Shown in pieces: positions 1 through 7,826 of a stretch of DNA of 46,243 nucleotides (positions are counted from its first letter, which is position 1; each line of letters opens with the position of its first letter). This DNA is from Chryseobacterium gleum (GTDB lineage: Bacteria; Bacteroidota; Bacteroidia; Flavobacteriales; Flavobacteriaceae). Under the pieces are notes generated by a model. That model worked only from the letters and a program-made list of their open reading frames with translations. It made no database searches and was not told where the DNA came from. The translations under genes and the position numbers were made by a program. The stretch lies in assembly GCA_945897915.1 (NCBI GenBank), contig CAMDGB010000015.1, forward strand, positions 1 to 46,243, in the 5' to 3' direction.

Positions 1-4
1 AATA

Positions 5-34
5 ATTTACGATTTACGATGTGAGATTTACGAT
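5..34. repeat. AATTTACGATTT-type short direct repeat
   Basis: Three copies of the unit ATTTACG(AT) begin at 5, 12 and 26. Related stretches occur at 27040-27078, 32581-32606 and 45778-45818, so this looks like a dispersed simple intergenic repeat family. No gene is seen in bases 1-55. Confidence 0.6.
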
Positions 35-62
35 GTAAGATTAATGAGTAAATAATAAAAAA

Positions 63-89
63 CCGAGTAAGAAATTACTCGGTTTTTTT
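63..89 (-). terminator. Rho-independent terminator, probably bidirectional
   Basis: An 8-bp perfect stem (CCGAGTAA / TTACTCGG) with a GAAA loop at 63-82 has T7 on the right (83-89) and an A-rich run on the left. The left run reads as T-rich on the minus strand. It lies just downstream of the minus-strand membrane gene that ends at 103. Confidence 0.8.
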
Positions 90-102
90 ATTTTCAATAA
101 AT

Positions 103-984
103 CTAAATATTCGTTTTAAGTTTTTCGTATTTGTTATGAATTAATAAAATTAATATTCCAAATACTACAGAAAAGACTAACAAAATATCATTCAATATAC
201 CTTCCGTATTAAAAGATAACTTTATCATTATAGTAGATATAATAAAACCAGAGTTTCTAATTACTGTACTGAACTTATCAGAATGTAAGAATGAAAACAG
301 CAAAATTAACACATCTACTAAAATTAATACAGTGAAGAAATCTTCAAAAAATATCTTATTAATATCATCAAAATTATAAACTAATTCATTGACAGAAAAG
401 AAACTTTTTACAATCCAATCGTAAAAACTATAAAAGGACAAAATTAATAAGACAGGTACCAAAAAAGAGGCAATTCCTTTCTTTATACCTATAAATCGCT
501 CAATTTTATCATTTATGACGGCTTCCTTTTTTTGTAAATCACTTAATCTGTAAAAAATAAATATCAGAAAAAACAACACTATAACGGCTACAATATCATA
601 TAAAAAAATTAAATCGTACTTCACAGCAAACCAATTACTTGTTAATTCTAGATTTGAAATATCTTTGAAAATCCTTCTAATTATGATTAACAAAATAATC
701 TCATATTGTTTACCTATATATATAGTTGTAGATTTTGGAAGATAATATACTAATAAATACACCTCGTAAATAAGTATAAAAGAAAACGGTGTATATATAG
801 CTGCTATGGGATTATTATATAAACTTGTAACTAGCTCAAGTTGAATGAAATTAATTTTATTTAAGAAAATAAAAAGTAAGTGACCAATAAAAGCAATAAT
901 TGAAATGTAGATGATGACATTCTCGCTCCTATCTTTGAACTTTTCATTTAAAAAAAAGTTGAGTAACGTTTGTATTCTTTTCAT
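103..984 (-). CDS. Unidentified multi-pass membrane protein beside blh
   Basis: This 293-residue protein has no function I can name. About seven hydrophobic segments are visible, near residues 22-42, 60-81, 94-104, 124-147, 170-191, 216-234 and 246-283. Between the second and third lies a charged stretch that looks constrained: YYLPKS at 80-85, GKQYE at 91-95, RRIFKD at 103-108 and NWF at 117-119. Such a patterned loop is unlike a simple scaffold. The gene is on the same strand as blh, 69 bp downstream of it, and a strong terminator follows, so the two are probably co-transcribed. Co-transcription with a retinal-forming enzyme next to a rhodopsin suggests, but does not show, a role in light-related or membrane-energised processes. 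There is no N-terminal signal peptide or lipobox. Confidence 0.8.
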   Translation of the reverse strand: MKRIQTLLNFFLNEKFKDRSENVIIYISIIAFIGHLLFIFLNKINFIQLELVTSLYNNPIAAIYTPFSFILIYEVYLLVYYLPKSTTIYIGKQYEIILLIIIRRIFKDISNLELTSNWFAVKYDLIFLYDIVAVIVLFFLIFIFYRLSDLQKKEAVINDKIERFIGIKKGIASFLVPVLLILSFYSFYDWIVKSFFSVNELVYNFDDINKIFFEDFFTVLILVDVLILLFSFLHSDKFSTVIRNSGFIISTIMIKLSFNTEGILNDILLVFSVVFGILILLIHNKYEKLKTNI

Positions 985-1053
985 AAACTTAATTTTATTA
1001 AATGAAACAATAAATTTAAAAAACTAAAAAGGTAAACATTAACAAGAAAAAAA

Positions 1054-1959
1054 TTACTTGGCATATTTAAACTTTCTTATCATATTATAAATAACAAGCA
1101 CATGCGGAAATGTAATTGCTGCTAAAAAACTAAAAAATAATGAATTAAACAGCTTCAATTCACTAGAGAAAAAATAAAACATACCCAAACCGAATAAAGA
1201 AATTAGCCAATAAGGAAGTGCAGTCTTAAAATATTTTAAAAAATTGATGAAAGAAAATTCACCATATAAAAAACTCACCTGATTAATAATTGATGGTAAA
1301 CTGTGCCAAACTACAAAATAAATAGTAAATCCCCAAATTAATGAAGACACCTTAAATATAATAGAAAAAACTATTAAGTAAAATAATTCTTTAAGTAACA
1401 ATTTTCTATTATTACTGTTTGTCTTTAAAATTTGTACAGAAAAAACAAGAAACAATATTACTATTATTAATAAACCATAAGTTATAACTAATGGATTAAG
1501 TCTAAATTTTGAAATATCTGAAATTACCAAAATCACTTCATTATTATGAAATTCAAATAATAAGAATAAAATCAATAGCCCATATAGTGTTTGATATGAT
1601 TGTAAAAACAAGTTACTTGATGTTTCCGATTTATTATTTAAATATATAAGTTGCTGTTCTCCAAAATGATAACCACTAAATAGTATAAATAATACTAATA
1701 TTATAATTGGAAAATAATAAAATAATAAAATACAACACAAAATAAATAACACATAAAGTAATAAAATCTTAAAAAAAGAAAAATTTTCATTTTTTAACAA
1801 AATTTTTTTTAAAACAAAAATATCATTCGACCCGTGCAAAATTCCAAAACTTAAAATGAAAGCAAACCCAATAAATAATTGGTTTTCGGCTGAAACAAAC
1901 GAACATAACCAAAGGCTAAAAAAACTAATAATTATGGAAAATTTACTTAATAAATTCAT
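1054..1959 (-). CDS. blh: Brp/Blh-type beta-carotene 15,15'-dioxygenase
   Basis: This enzyme cleaves beta-carotene in the membrane to give two retinal molecules, the chromophore of the neighbouring rhodopsin. The 301-residue protein is almost wholly hydrophobic. It keeps the four histidines typical of the Brp/Blh family in their usual contexts: HGSND (H42), SGYHFGE (H98), VWHSLPS (H219) and FPHVLV (H286). In this family they bind the catalytic iron. It is divergent from the proteorhodopsin gene with a 112-bp shared intergenic region, and it leads a probable two-gene unit with the unknown membrane protein downstream. Synthesis of beta-carotene itself (crt genes) is not encoded in this window. 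Identification rests on the His motifs and the rhodopsin neighbour. Confidence 0.93.
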   Translation of the reverse strand: MNLLSKFSIIISFFSLWLCSFVSAENQLFIGFAFILSFGILHGSNDIFVLKKILLKNENFSFFKILLLYVLFILCCILLFYYFPIIILVLFILFSGYHFGEQQLIYLNNKSETSSNLFLQSYQTLYGLLILFLLFEFHNNEVILVISDISKFRLNPLVITYGLLIIVILFLVFSVQILKTNSNNRKLLLKELFYLIVFSIIFKVSSLIWGFTIYFVVWHSLPSIINQVSFLYGEFSFINFLKYFKTALPYWLISLFGLGMFYFFSSELKLFNSLFFSFLAAITFPHVLVIYNMIRKFKYAK

Positions 1960-1996
1960 TTTGTTTACTCTTTATTTAAAATTATTAAACAAGATA

Positions 1997-2028
1997 TTTG
2001 TTTATTTAAAATTATTATTTTAACTTTG
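1997..2028 (+). promoter_or_regulatory. Proteorhodopsin promoter (TTTG-N20-TAACTTTG)
   Basis: TTTG at 1997-2000 and TAACTTTG at 2021-2028 are 20 bp apart. This matches the Bacteroidetes primary sigma consensus TTTG / TAnnTTTG. The -7 box is 43 bp before the rhodopsin ATG. The leader before the start is A-rich and has no Shine-Dalgarno, as usual for the phylum. Confidence 0.75.
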
Positions 2029-2071
2029 ATAAAACAAATTAACATTTATTATTAACTAAAAACAAAAAATT

Positions 2072-2785
2072 ATGAAAAATTTATTATTAATGAAAGAAAT
2101 GTTACCAAATGATTACGTAGGCTTTACATTCTTTGTTGGATGTATGGCAATGATGGCAGCTTCTGCTTTTTTCTTTTTATCATTAAATCAATTTGATAAA
2201 AAATGGCGTACATCTGTACTGGTTTCTGGATTAATAACATTTATTGCTGCAGTTCACTATTTCTACATGAAAGAATATTGGGCTGAAGTTGGACAATCTC
2301 CAACATTTTTTAGATACGTTGACTGGGTTTTAACAGTGCCGTTAATGTGTGTTGAGTTTTTCCTAATCTTAAAAGTTGCTGGTGCAAAAACAGATTTATT
2401 ATGGAAAATGATCACTTTATCTGTAGTTATGTTAGTAACTGGATACTTAGGTGAAACAGTTTACAAAGATCAAGCTGCTTTATGGGGTGGTATTTCAGGA
2501 TTAGCTTATTTTGTAATTGTTTACGAAATTTGGTTAGGATCTGCTTCTAAATTAGCAAAAGCTGCAGGCGGAAACGTTTTAGCTGCTCACAAAATCTTAT
2601 GCTGGTTCGTATTAGTAGGTTGGGCTATCTATCCTTTAGGATACATGATGGGAACAACAGGATGGTACAATTCAATGATTCCTTCAGGAAATATTGATAT
2701 TGCATACAACATTGCTGATGCTATCAACAAAATTGGATTTGGTTTAGTTATTTATAACTTAGCTGTTCAATCTCAAAAAGACTAA
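2072..2785 (+). CDS. Green-tuned proton-pumping proteorhodopsin
   Basis: A light-driven outward proton pump of the inner membrane, 237 residues with seven hydrophobic helices. Helix C reads RYVDWVLTVP, then LMCVEF. Proton acceptor D84, T88 and proton donor E95 correspond to D97/T101/E108 of the reference green proteorhodopsin (DTE motif), so sodium (NDQ) or chloride (NTQ) pumping is unlikely. H62 is the H75 equivalent. K220 in helix G (NKIGFG) forms the retinal Schiff base. Met92 sits at spectral-tuning position 105 and predicts green absorption. Aligning helix E on the YExW motif puts Gly139 at reference F152, the position where a small residue opens the carotenoid-antenna fenestration. The gene has its own promoter and a strong terminator, so it is monocistronic. 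Retinal should come from the divergent blh. Confidence 0.97.
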   Translation: MKNLLLMKEMLPNDYVGFTFFVGCMAMMAASAFFFLSLNQFDKKWRTSVLVSGLITFIAAVHYFYMKEYWAEVGQSPTFFRYVDWVLTVPLMCVEFFLILKVAGAKTDLLWKMITLSVVMLVTGYLGETVYKDQAALWGGISGLAYFVIVYEIWLGSASKLAKAAGGNVLAAHKILCWFVLVGWAIYPLGYMMGTTGWYNSMIPSGNIDIAYNIADAINKIGFGLVIYNLAVQSQKD

Positions 2786-2808
2786 TTCTTTTTAAAATAT
2801 AATTAAAA

Positions 2809-2838
2809 CCGCCAAGAAATTTCTTGGCGGTTTTTTTT
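2809..2838 (+). terminator. Rho-independent terminator after proteorhodopsin
   Basis: A 22-nt perfect palindrome (arms CCGCCAAGAAA / TTTCTTGGCGG) at 2809-2830 is followed by T8. It lies 24 bp after the rhodopsin stop. Confidence 0.92.
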
Positions 2839-2888
2839 ATGAAAATTATTTTGTACTTTGGTAACACCAAAATCTTAAAATTTTCTAA

Positions 2889-3485
2889 ATGAAAAAGATA
2901 CTTTTTACCTTAGTACTACTAATCACTACTGTTAGTTTGGCTCAAAAAGCAAAAACACCTATTGCAGCTACTTCAAATGCTTTGGCCACTTTTGAAAATT
3001 TAAAAGCAGAAATTATTACCGAAGTCGGCAAACAAAAATTAGCCATACTACTTGATAATAATGGAAAAAAAGAAACTATTATTTTAAAAGAGATTACTAC
3101 AAAAGACAAAGCACAACAGCCTACAAATTTTAAAATCAAAGTGTTTACCATTGCTGATATTAAACTATATCACTTTAGTTATACAGAAAATATCATAACC
3201 GAAACCAAACTAAAAAAGGAAAATGCCGTAATTACTTCAAACGAAATCTGGGAACTATCCACCACCAAACTAAAAATTTTAGGAAATATTCAAACAATTA
3301 GTCAAATTAAAGAAATCCAATTTTTAGACAAAAATAAAACTGCCTCTCAAACCGTTGATAAAACAAGAAAAGAAGGGTTTGAATTTACCTTAACCAAAGA
3401 CTTTGAAGTGCATTTATCTACAAAAACACAAACTAATAAGTATAAATTTAACACTACTACGAGGCGCTTCGATCCCAAGAAATAA
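2889..3485 (+). CDS. Secreted hypothetical protein
   Basis: I do not recognise this 198-residue protein. It begins with a clear signal peptide (KK, then a hydrophobic run to about residue 18, ending SLAQ), so it should be exported to the periplasm or outer envelope. The mature part is lysine- and threonine-rich, has alternating polar/hydrophobic beta-type segments and contains no cysteine. No lipobox or T9SS domain is present. It sits between the rhodopsin terminator and a nitronate monooxygenase-like gene, with no obvious operon partner. A degenerate -7-like TACTTTG lies at 2854-2860. Confidence 0.75.
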   Translation: MKKILFTLVLLITTVSLAQKAKTPIAATSNALATFENLKAEIITEVGKQKLAILLDNNGKKETIILKEITTKDKAQQPTNFKIKVFTIADIKLYHFSYTENIITETKLKKENAVITSNEIWELSTTKLKILGNIQTISQIKEIQFLDKNKTASQTVDKTRKEGFEFTLTKDFEVHLSTKTQTNKYKFNTTTRRFDPKK

Positions 3486-3601
3486 TTTTTAGATTTCAGA
3501 TAATAGATGATAAGCTTCTTTTTTTTTAATAGTTACTCCGTGTTTAACTTTTTTATATGTATGCCTATTATTAGTAGTATATTTTAATAAAATTTACAAT
3601 C

Positions 3602-4552
3602 ATGTCAAAACCTCAACTAACCGAAATTTTAAATATAAAATATCCCATCATTATTGCACCAATGTTTTTGGTATCCAATACAAAAATGGTTATTGAGGGC
3701 ATTAAAAGTGGTGTGGCAGGTTGTATTCCTGCATTAAACTACAGAACATTAGAAGAATTACGAAGTGCCATCATCGAACTAAAAAACGCAAAAGTGGAAG
3801 GTGGAAGCTTTGGTTTCAATTTAATTGTAAATAAATCCAACATTAAATATAAAGAACAATTGCGCATTTTATGTGAAGAGAAAGTCGACTTTATTTTAAC
3901 ATCATTAGGTTCACCAGAAGAAACCATAAAAGAAGCGCATAAAGTAGGCGTCAAGGTTTTTTGCGATGTAACTGATTTAAGTTTCGCAAAAAAAGTAGAA
4001 AGTTTGGGTGGTGATGCCTTGGTAGCTGTAAACAATTTGGCGGGCGGCCACAGAGGTGACATTTCCCCTGAAGAATTAATCAAACAATTAAATGAAGGCA
4101 CTTCCCTGCCCGTAATTTCAGCTGGTGGTGTAAGCAAAAAATCAGATATAGATAAAATGCTTTCTTATGGTGCAATTGGCGTTTCTGTTGGAAGTCCGTT
4201 TATTGCTTCAATAGAATCTGGTGTTTCGCAAGAATACAAACAAGCTTGTGTAGATTATGGTGCTAAAGATATTGTAATGACCGAACGCATTTCAGGCACA
4301 CCATGTTCGGTAATAAACACGCCTTACGTTCAAAAAGTAGGCACAAAAACCACTTGGTTAGAACAAGTTTTAAACAAAAACAAAAGTTTGAAAAAATGGG
4401 TCAAAATGATTCGTTTTTACATGGGAATGAAAGCCACTGAAAAAGCCGCAACTGAAATAACTTATAAAACGGTTTGGGTTGCTGGGCCTAGTATTGAAGA
4501 TACGCACGCTATTTTACCTGTTTCAGAAATTGTAAAAAAACTAACGGTTTAA
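3602..4552 (+). CDS. Nitronate monooxygenase / 2-nitropropane dioxygenase family flavoprotein
   Basis: A predicted cytosolic FMN-dependent TIM-barrel enzyme of the NMO family, which oxidises alkyl nitronates. Supporting features in the 316 residues are the N-terminal strand YPIIIAPM, the NNLAGGHRG segment with the His150 position typical of class I enzymes, and the phosphate-binding SAGG (173-176) and GAIGVSVGSPF (190-200) motifs of the FMN site. Length is slightly below the usual 320-370. No partner gene is adjacent. Many family members act on unknown substrates, so the exact reaction is open. An enoyl-ACP reductase (FabK-like) role is a less likely alternative. Confidence 0.85.
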   Translation: MSKPQLTEILNIKYPIIIAPMFLVSNTKMVIEGIKSGVAGCIPALNYRTLEELRSAIIELKNAKVEGGSFGFNLIVNKSNIKYKEQLRILCEEKVDFILTSLGSPEETIKEAHKVGVKVFCDVTDLSFAKKVESLGGDALVAVNNLAGGHRGDISPEELIKQLNEGTSLPVISAGGVSKKSDIDKMLSYGAIGVSVGSPFIASIESGVSQEYKQACVDYGAKDIVMTERISGTPCSVINTPYVQKVGTKTTWLEQVLNKNKSLKKWVKMIRFYMGMKATEKAATEITYKTVWVAGPSIEDTHAILPVSEIVKKLTV

Positions 4553-4617
4553 TATGTATTAGACAATATATAGCTACAAAAGCCTATTATAAAGTGTAAC
4601 CTAGTTTAAAAATTTAC

Positions 4618-4657
4618 CGCAAAGCACGCAAAGTTTTTTTTCGCAAAGACCGCAAAA
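4618..4657. repeat. CGCAAAG heptamer repeat cluster
   Basis: Four CGCAAA(G/A) units begin at 4618, 4627, 4642 and 4651 (spacing 9, 15, 9), with a T8 run in the middle. The cluster lies between convergent genes. It resembles the short interspersed CGCAAAG-rich sequences seen in Flavobacterium intergenic regions (recalled, not checked). Confidence 0.55.
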
Positions 4658-4676
4658 TCAGAGTACCTATTCAAAC

Positions 4677-4707
4677 AAAAAAAGCCTGCAAGAATTTCCT
4701 ACAGGCC
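4677..4707 (-). terminator. Terminator of mdh
   Basis: An imperfect hairpin with GCCTG (4684-4688) pairing CAGGC (4702-4706) is followed on the minus strand by a T-rich run (complement of 4677-4683). It begins 22 bp after the mdh stop. Confidence 0.7.
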
Positions 4708-4728
4708 TTATATATAGTTAAAAAGAGT

Positions 4729-5664
4729 TTATGACAAAACCGCTTTTAAATCACCATTCATAGCTCTTACCGCATCTGCTGATTTTGCAAAAGTAACTTT
4801 TTCAGCATCGTTTAATTGTATATCAACAATTTCTTCAATTCCGTTTTTACCAATAATACACGGTACACCTAAACAAATATCCGATTGTCCATACTCGCCT
4901 TCTAATAAAACGGAACAAGCAATCATTTTATTTTGATTATTTAAGATAGAATCTACTAAATACGCTACAGAAGCTCCTGGAGCATACCAAGCTGAAGTAC
5001 CTAATAAACCTGTTAGTGTAGCACCACCAACCATAGTGTCAGCCGCTACTTTATCTAATTCAGCTTGTGATAAATAATTAGCAACAGGCGCTCCATTATA
5101 AGAAGCCAAACGCGTTAAAGGAATCATTGTTGTATCACCATGACCACCAATAACCATTCCTTGTACGTCGTTAGCTGGTTTGTTTAATGCTTTTGATAAA
5201 TAATATTTGAAACGAGAGCTATCTAAAGCACCACCCATACCAATAATTCTGTTTTTTGGTAAACCTGTAGCTTTTAAAGTCAAATACGTCATGGTATCCA
5301 TAGGATTAGAGACTACGACGATAATGGTATTAGGAGAAAATTTTAAAATGTTTTCTGCTACAGATTTTACAATTCCAGCGTTGATACCAATTAACTCTTC
5401 ACGAGTCATCCCTGGTTTTCTTGGAATTCCAGAAGTAATTACTACTACATCTGAATTGGCTGTCTTAGAATAATCATTAGTTACTCCGGAAACTTGCGTA
5501 TTAAATCCTGTAGTTGTAGCACATTGCATAATGTCCATTGCTTTTCCTTCAGCAAATCCTTCTTTAATGTCTAATAATACTACTTCACTTGCAATTCCTC
5601 TGTACGAAATTACATCTGCACATGATGCACCTACATTTCCTGCTCCTACAATTGTTACTTTCAT
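4729..5664 (-). CDS. mdh: Malate dehydrogenase (LDH-like type)
   Basis: Cytosolic NAD-dependent interconversion of malate and oxaloacetate in the TCA cycle. The 311-residue protein has the N-terminal Rossmann motif GAGNVG (7-12), and D32 at the end of strand two favours NAD. The mobile loop GIPRKPGMTR carries substrate arginines R82 and R88. Arg at 82, rather than Gln, indicates malate over lactate. D148/R151 and the GGHGD motif with catalytic H175 complete the active site. A -7 box TATTTTTG lies on the minus strand at 5704-5697. It appears monocistronic, with its own promoter and terminator. Confidence 0.96.
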   Translation of the reverse strand: MKVTIVGAGNVGASCADVISYRGIASEVVLLDIKEGFAEGKAMDIMQCATTTGFNTQVSGVTNDYSKTANSDVVVITSGIPRKPGMTREELIGINAGIVKSVAENILKFSPNTIIVVVSNPMDTMTYLTLKATGLPKNRIIGMGGALDSSRFKYYLSKALNKPANDVQGMVIGGHGDTTMIPLTRLASYNGAPVANYLSQAELDKVAADTMVGGATLTGLLGTSAWYAPGASVAYLVDSILNNQNKMIACSVLLEGEYGQSDICLGVPCIIGKNGIEEIVDIQLNDAEKVTFAKSADAVRAMNGDLKAVLS

Positions 5665-5696
5665 TTTATAATTTATATTGAGTTGTTATTTTTTTA

Positions 5697-5704
5697 CAAA
5701 AATA
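5697..5704 (-). promoter_or_regulatory. -7 box of mdh promoter
   Basis: TATTTTTG on the minus strand matches TAnnTTTG and lies 32 bp upstream of the mdh ATG. No convincing -33 TTTG is seen at the right distance. Confidence 0.5.
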
Positions 5705-5726
5705 TTGATAATGAAACAATTTTACG

Positions 5727-7724
5727 TTATTTCACTATTATTTTTTTCACGATTTGTTTTTCATCAGAAGTAATTTTAACAAAATACATTCCTTTTTCAA
5801 AATGGATTGGAATCATTTGATCTTCATTACCTGTTTTTTCAAAAACTTTTGCTCCCAATAAAGAGAAAATTTCCACTTTAGAAAGACTCGTAATACCGGA
5901 AACAAAAATATGATCAGTAGCAGGATTTGGATATACTTTTACATCTGTTGTTTCAAAACTATTAGAAGCCAAAGCCGCAAACCAAGGTAAACCGAATTGC
6001 GAACCAAAAATATAATTTGCCAATAATGGATAATCAATGAATGGATTTCTGTTGTGTTGCCAATTTTGAATATAATTGTTTCTATTCATTTCAAAATCAT
6101 CTCTAGGATCTGATACATTCCAACTTAACAAAGTAGTTAAATCACCTATATTTCCTGAAGGATTTGAACCATTGTTTTCACTTGGATCGCCATTTACTAA
6201 ATTTAAACCAATAAATCGAACGGCCATATAAAAACATGCTCTGGCTACATCACCACGCCAGGAACCCTGAGAACCAGTAGCTCCGGCATAAACAGTTGCT
6301 GAATTCACCGTGCCATAATTTTTATTATTTCTTGATGAATTTTCTTGCCCATTAACCGCTCTAATATGATGTGCGTCTGAAACACCATCAACTGTGGAAG
6401 CCGCACTTGTAGAAGTCCACACCCCTATTCCATCTGCCGAATCATTATTAGCCACCATAAATCCACCTCTAGATTGGCAAAAAATATGTTCTCTATTCCA
6501 TTTTCCTACAATACTCGAACTCTGTTGTTGGTCTATTTTAGACATAGGTTGCTCTAAATAAATTTCCCAAATTTGCCCACTATTTAAGGGATTTTGATCG
6601 GAAGTTTTTAGTATTTCCCAAATATCTGCATAACTATGTAATCTGACTTCGGAAGGATTGGCAATTATATTTTGAACTGCTTGTTTTAATGCAGCACCAG
6701 ACAATCCTTCTAAAGAAGCATAATAACCTGCTGGAGCGGTACTTGAAACCATGTTGTATGTAGGCGCCAAAGGCGTTCCAAAATTTAATATTTGAAAATC
6801 CGTATCCGCAACGCGTCTAACAATCGAATTATTACTTGAAACTACATTTGTTGGTAAACCAGAAATAAAAAGGACAAATTCTTCATCACCTTCTTCCAAA
6901 ATATCATCAATTAAAGTAATGGTTTTTGTAGCTGAAGAAGCACCCGATGGAATAGTAACTAAATTAGTAGTGTCAAAAATATAATCAGCTGTATTGAAAT
7001 TTCCATTATTTAAAGAAATCGAAAAAGTAGTAGTTGAAGTAACAGGCGAAGCGGTTGTAAATGTAATGGAAACAGTTTGACCTTCAGTATACGAAATCGC
7101 ATTAAACGTAGATGTCATATAATTTAATGCAATTCCACTTCCATCATTATTCATTCCAGGTGTAGGCAATTTTACTTCATAAGTGCCATCAACTTTTCTT
7201 TGAATCGAATGATTGGCCGCATTTGAAGTCGCATTTTCATTCACACAAACCGTTAAATTTAAAATAGTCATTAACGCAGTTGGTTGCGTAGATGGAGCAT
7301 TTGAATACGCAATAGCATGAACCAAACCGGTTGCTGTTGCAGGCGTATTTAAAGGGAAATCGGTGTCATTTGCTTGATACAATGCAATAGCATCAGGTCC
7401 GTTTTGCAGCGTGGCATCTAACATTGACAAAGCAGGTGTTGGAGAAAGCAAAACATTGCCTATTAAAAAATTACCATTAACATCTGTTGAATAACCATCT
7501 AAATCTATCGAATTATAACTAAGTGTTCCCGCATACGGACTGGTGCTTGACGCATTAAAGAAAACCAACACATAGCCATTTAATGAAAAATTAGCTGTGG
7601 CGGATTTTAATTCAATAAATTCTTTTTGATCTGTGGAAGGGGTATCAGGGTCAATTTCATTAATTACGACCTGTGAAAAAGTAATATTGGAAATCAGAAG
7701 TAATAAAAATAGTTTTATTTTCAT
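5727..7724 (-). CDS. Secreted endonuclease I-family protein with lamin-tail, Calx-beta-like and T9SS domains
   Basis: A large extracellular nuclease-like protein. Numbering here is from an upstream in-frame Met at 7751. The start at 7724 (residue 10, then KIKLF and a hydrophobic run to about 26) is preferred, because a -7 box at 7756-7749 would put transcription start downstream of 7751. Order: signal peptide; lamin-tail-like domain (about 27-200, beginning VINEIDPDTPS); Calx-beta-like domain (about 205-320); endonuclease I domain (about 330-595) with KWNREHIFCQSRGG (417-430), DAHHIR (459-464), NxxR...NYG and DPRDDFEMNR (548-557); then a C-terminal T9SS sorting domain (VYPNPATD at 606-613, ending KKIIVK). 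It probably degrades nucleic acids outside the cell for phosphate or nitrogen, or remodels biofilm DNA. Confidence 0.9.
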   Translation of the reverse strand: MKIKLFLLLLISNITFSQVVINEIDPDTPSTDQKEFIELKSATANFSLNGYVLVFFNASSTSPYAGTLSYNSIDLDGYSTDVNGNFLIGNVLLSPTPALSMLDATLQNGPDAIALYQANDTDFPLNTPATATGLVHAIAYSNAPSTQPTALMTILNLTVCVNENATSNAANHSIQRKVDGTYEVKLPTPGMNNDGSGIALNYMTSTFNAISYTEGQTVSITFTTASPVTSTTTFSISLNNGNFNTADYIFDTTNLVTIPSGASSATKTITLIDDILEEGDEEFVLFISGLPTNVVSSNNSIVRRVADTDFQILNFGTPLAPTYNMVSSTAPAGYYASLEGLSGAALKQAVQNIIANPSEVRLHSYADIWEILKTSDQNPLNSGQIWEIYLEQPMSKIDQQQSSSIVGKWNREHIFCQSRGGFMVANNDSADGIGVWTSTSAASTVDGVSDAHHIRAVNGQENSSRNNKNYGTVNSATVYAGATGSQGSWRGDVARACFYMAVRFIGLNLVNGDPSENNGSNPSGNIGDLTTLLSWNVSDPRDDFEMNRNNYIQNWQHNRNPFIDYPLLANYIFGSQFGLPWFAALASNSFETTDVKVYPNPATDHIFVSGITSLSKVEIFSLLGAKVFEKTGNEDQMIPIHFEKGMYFVKITSDEKQIVKKIIVK

Positions 7725-7748
7725 TTTATTTTCATTTGAAAAGTTAAA

Positions 7749-7756
7749 CAAAATTA
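7749..7756 (-). promoter_or_regulatory. -7 box of endonuclease I gene
   Basis: TAATTTTG on the minus strand is a full TAnnTTTG match. Its position supports translation start at 7724 rather than 7751. Confidence 0.5.
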
Positions 7757-7826
7757 GTCATAATTAAGGTAATTTCTTATGATTATTTCCTTTTTTTTAG
7801 TAATATTGACGACTTTAAAGAAAAAG

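Noticed and set aside
5..34. Short direct repeats as the edge of a CRISPR array
   Set aside because: The units are only 7-9 bp with no spacer structure, and no cas gene is in the window.
3739..4137. A 132-codon minus-strand ORF inside the NMO gene
   Set aside because: It is fully antisense to a gene with clear family motifs, and its own sequence shows no recognisable domain.
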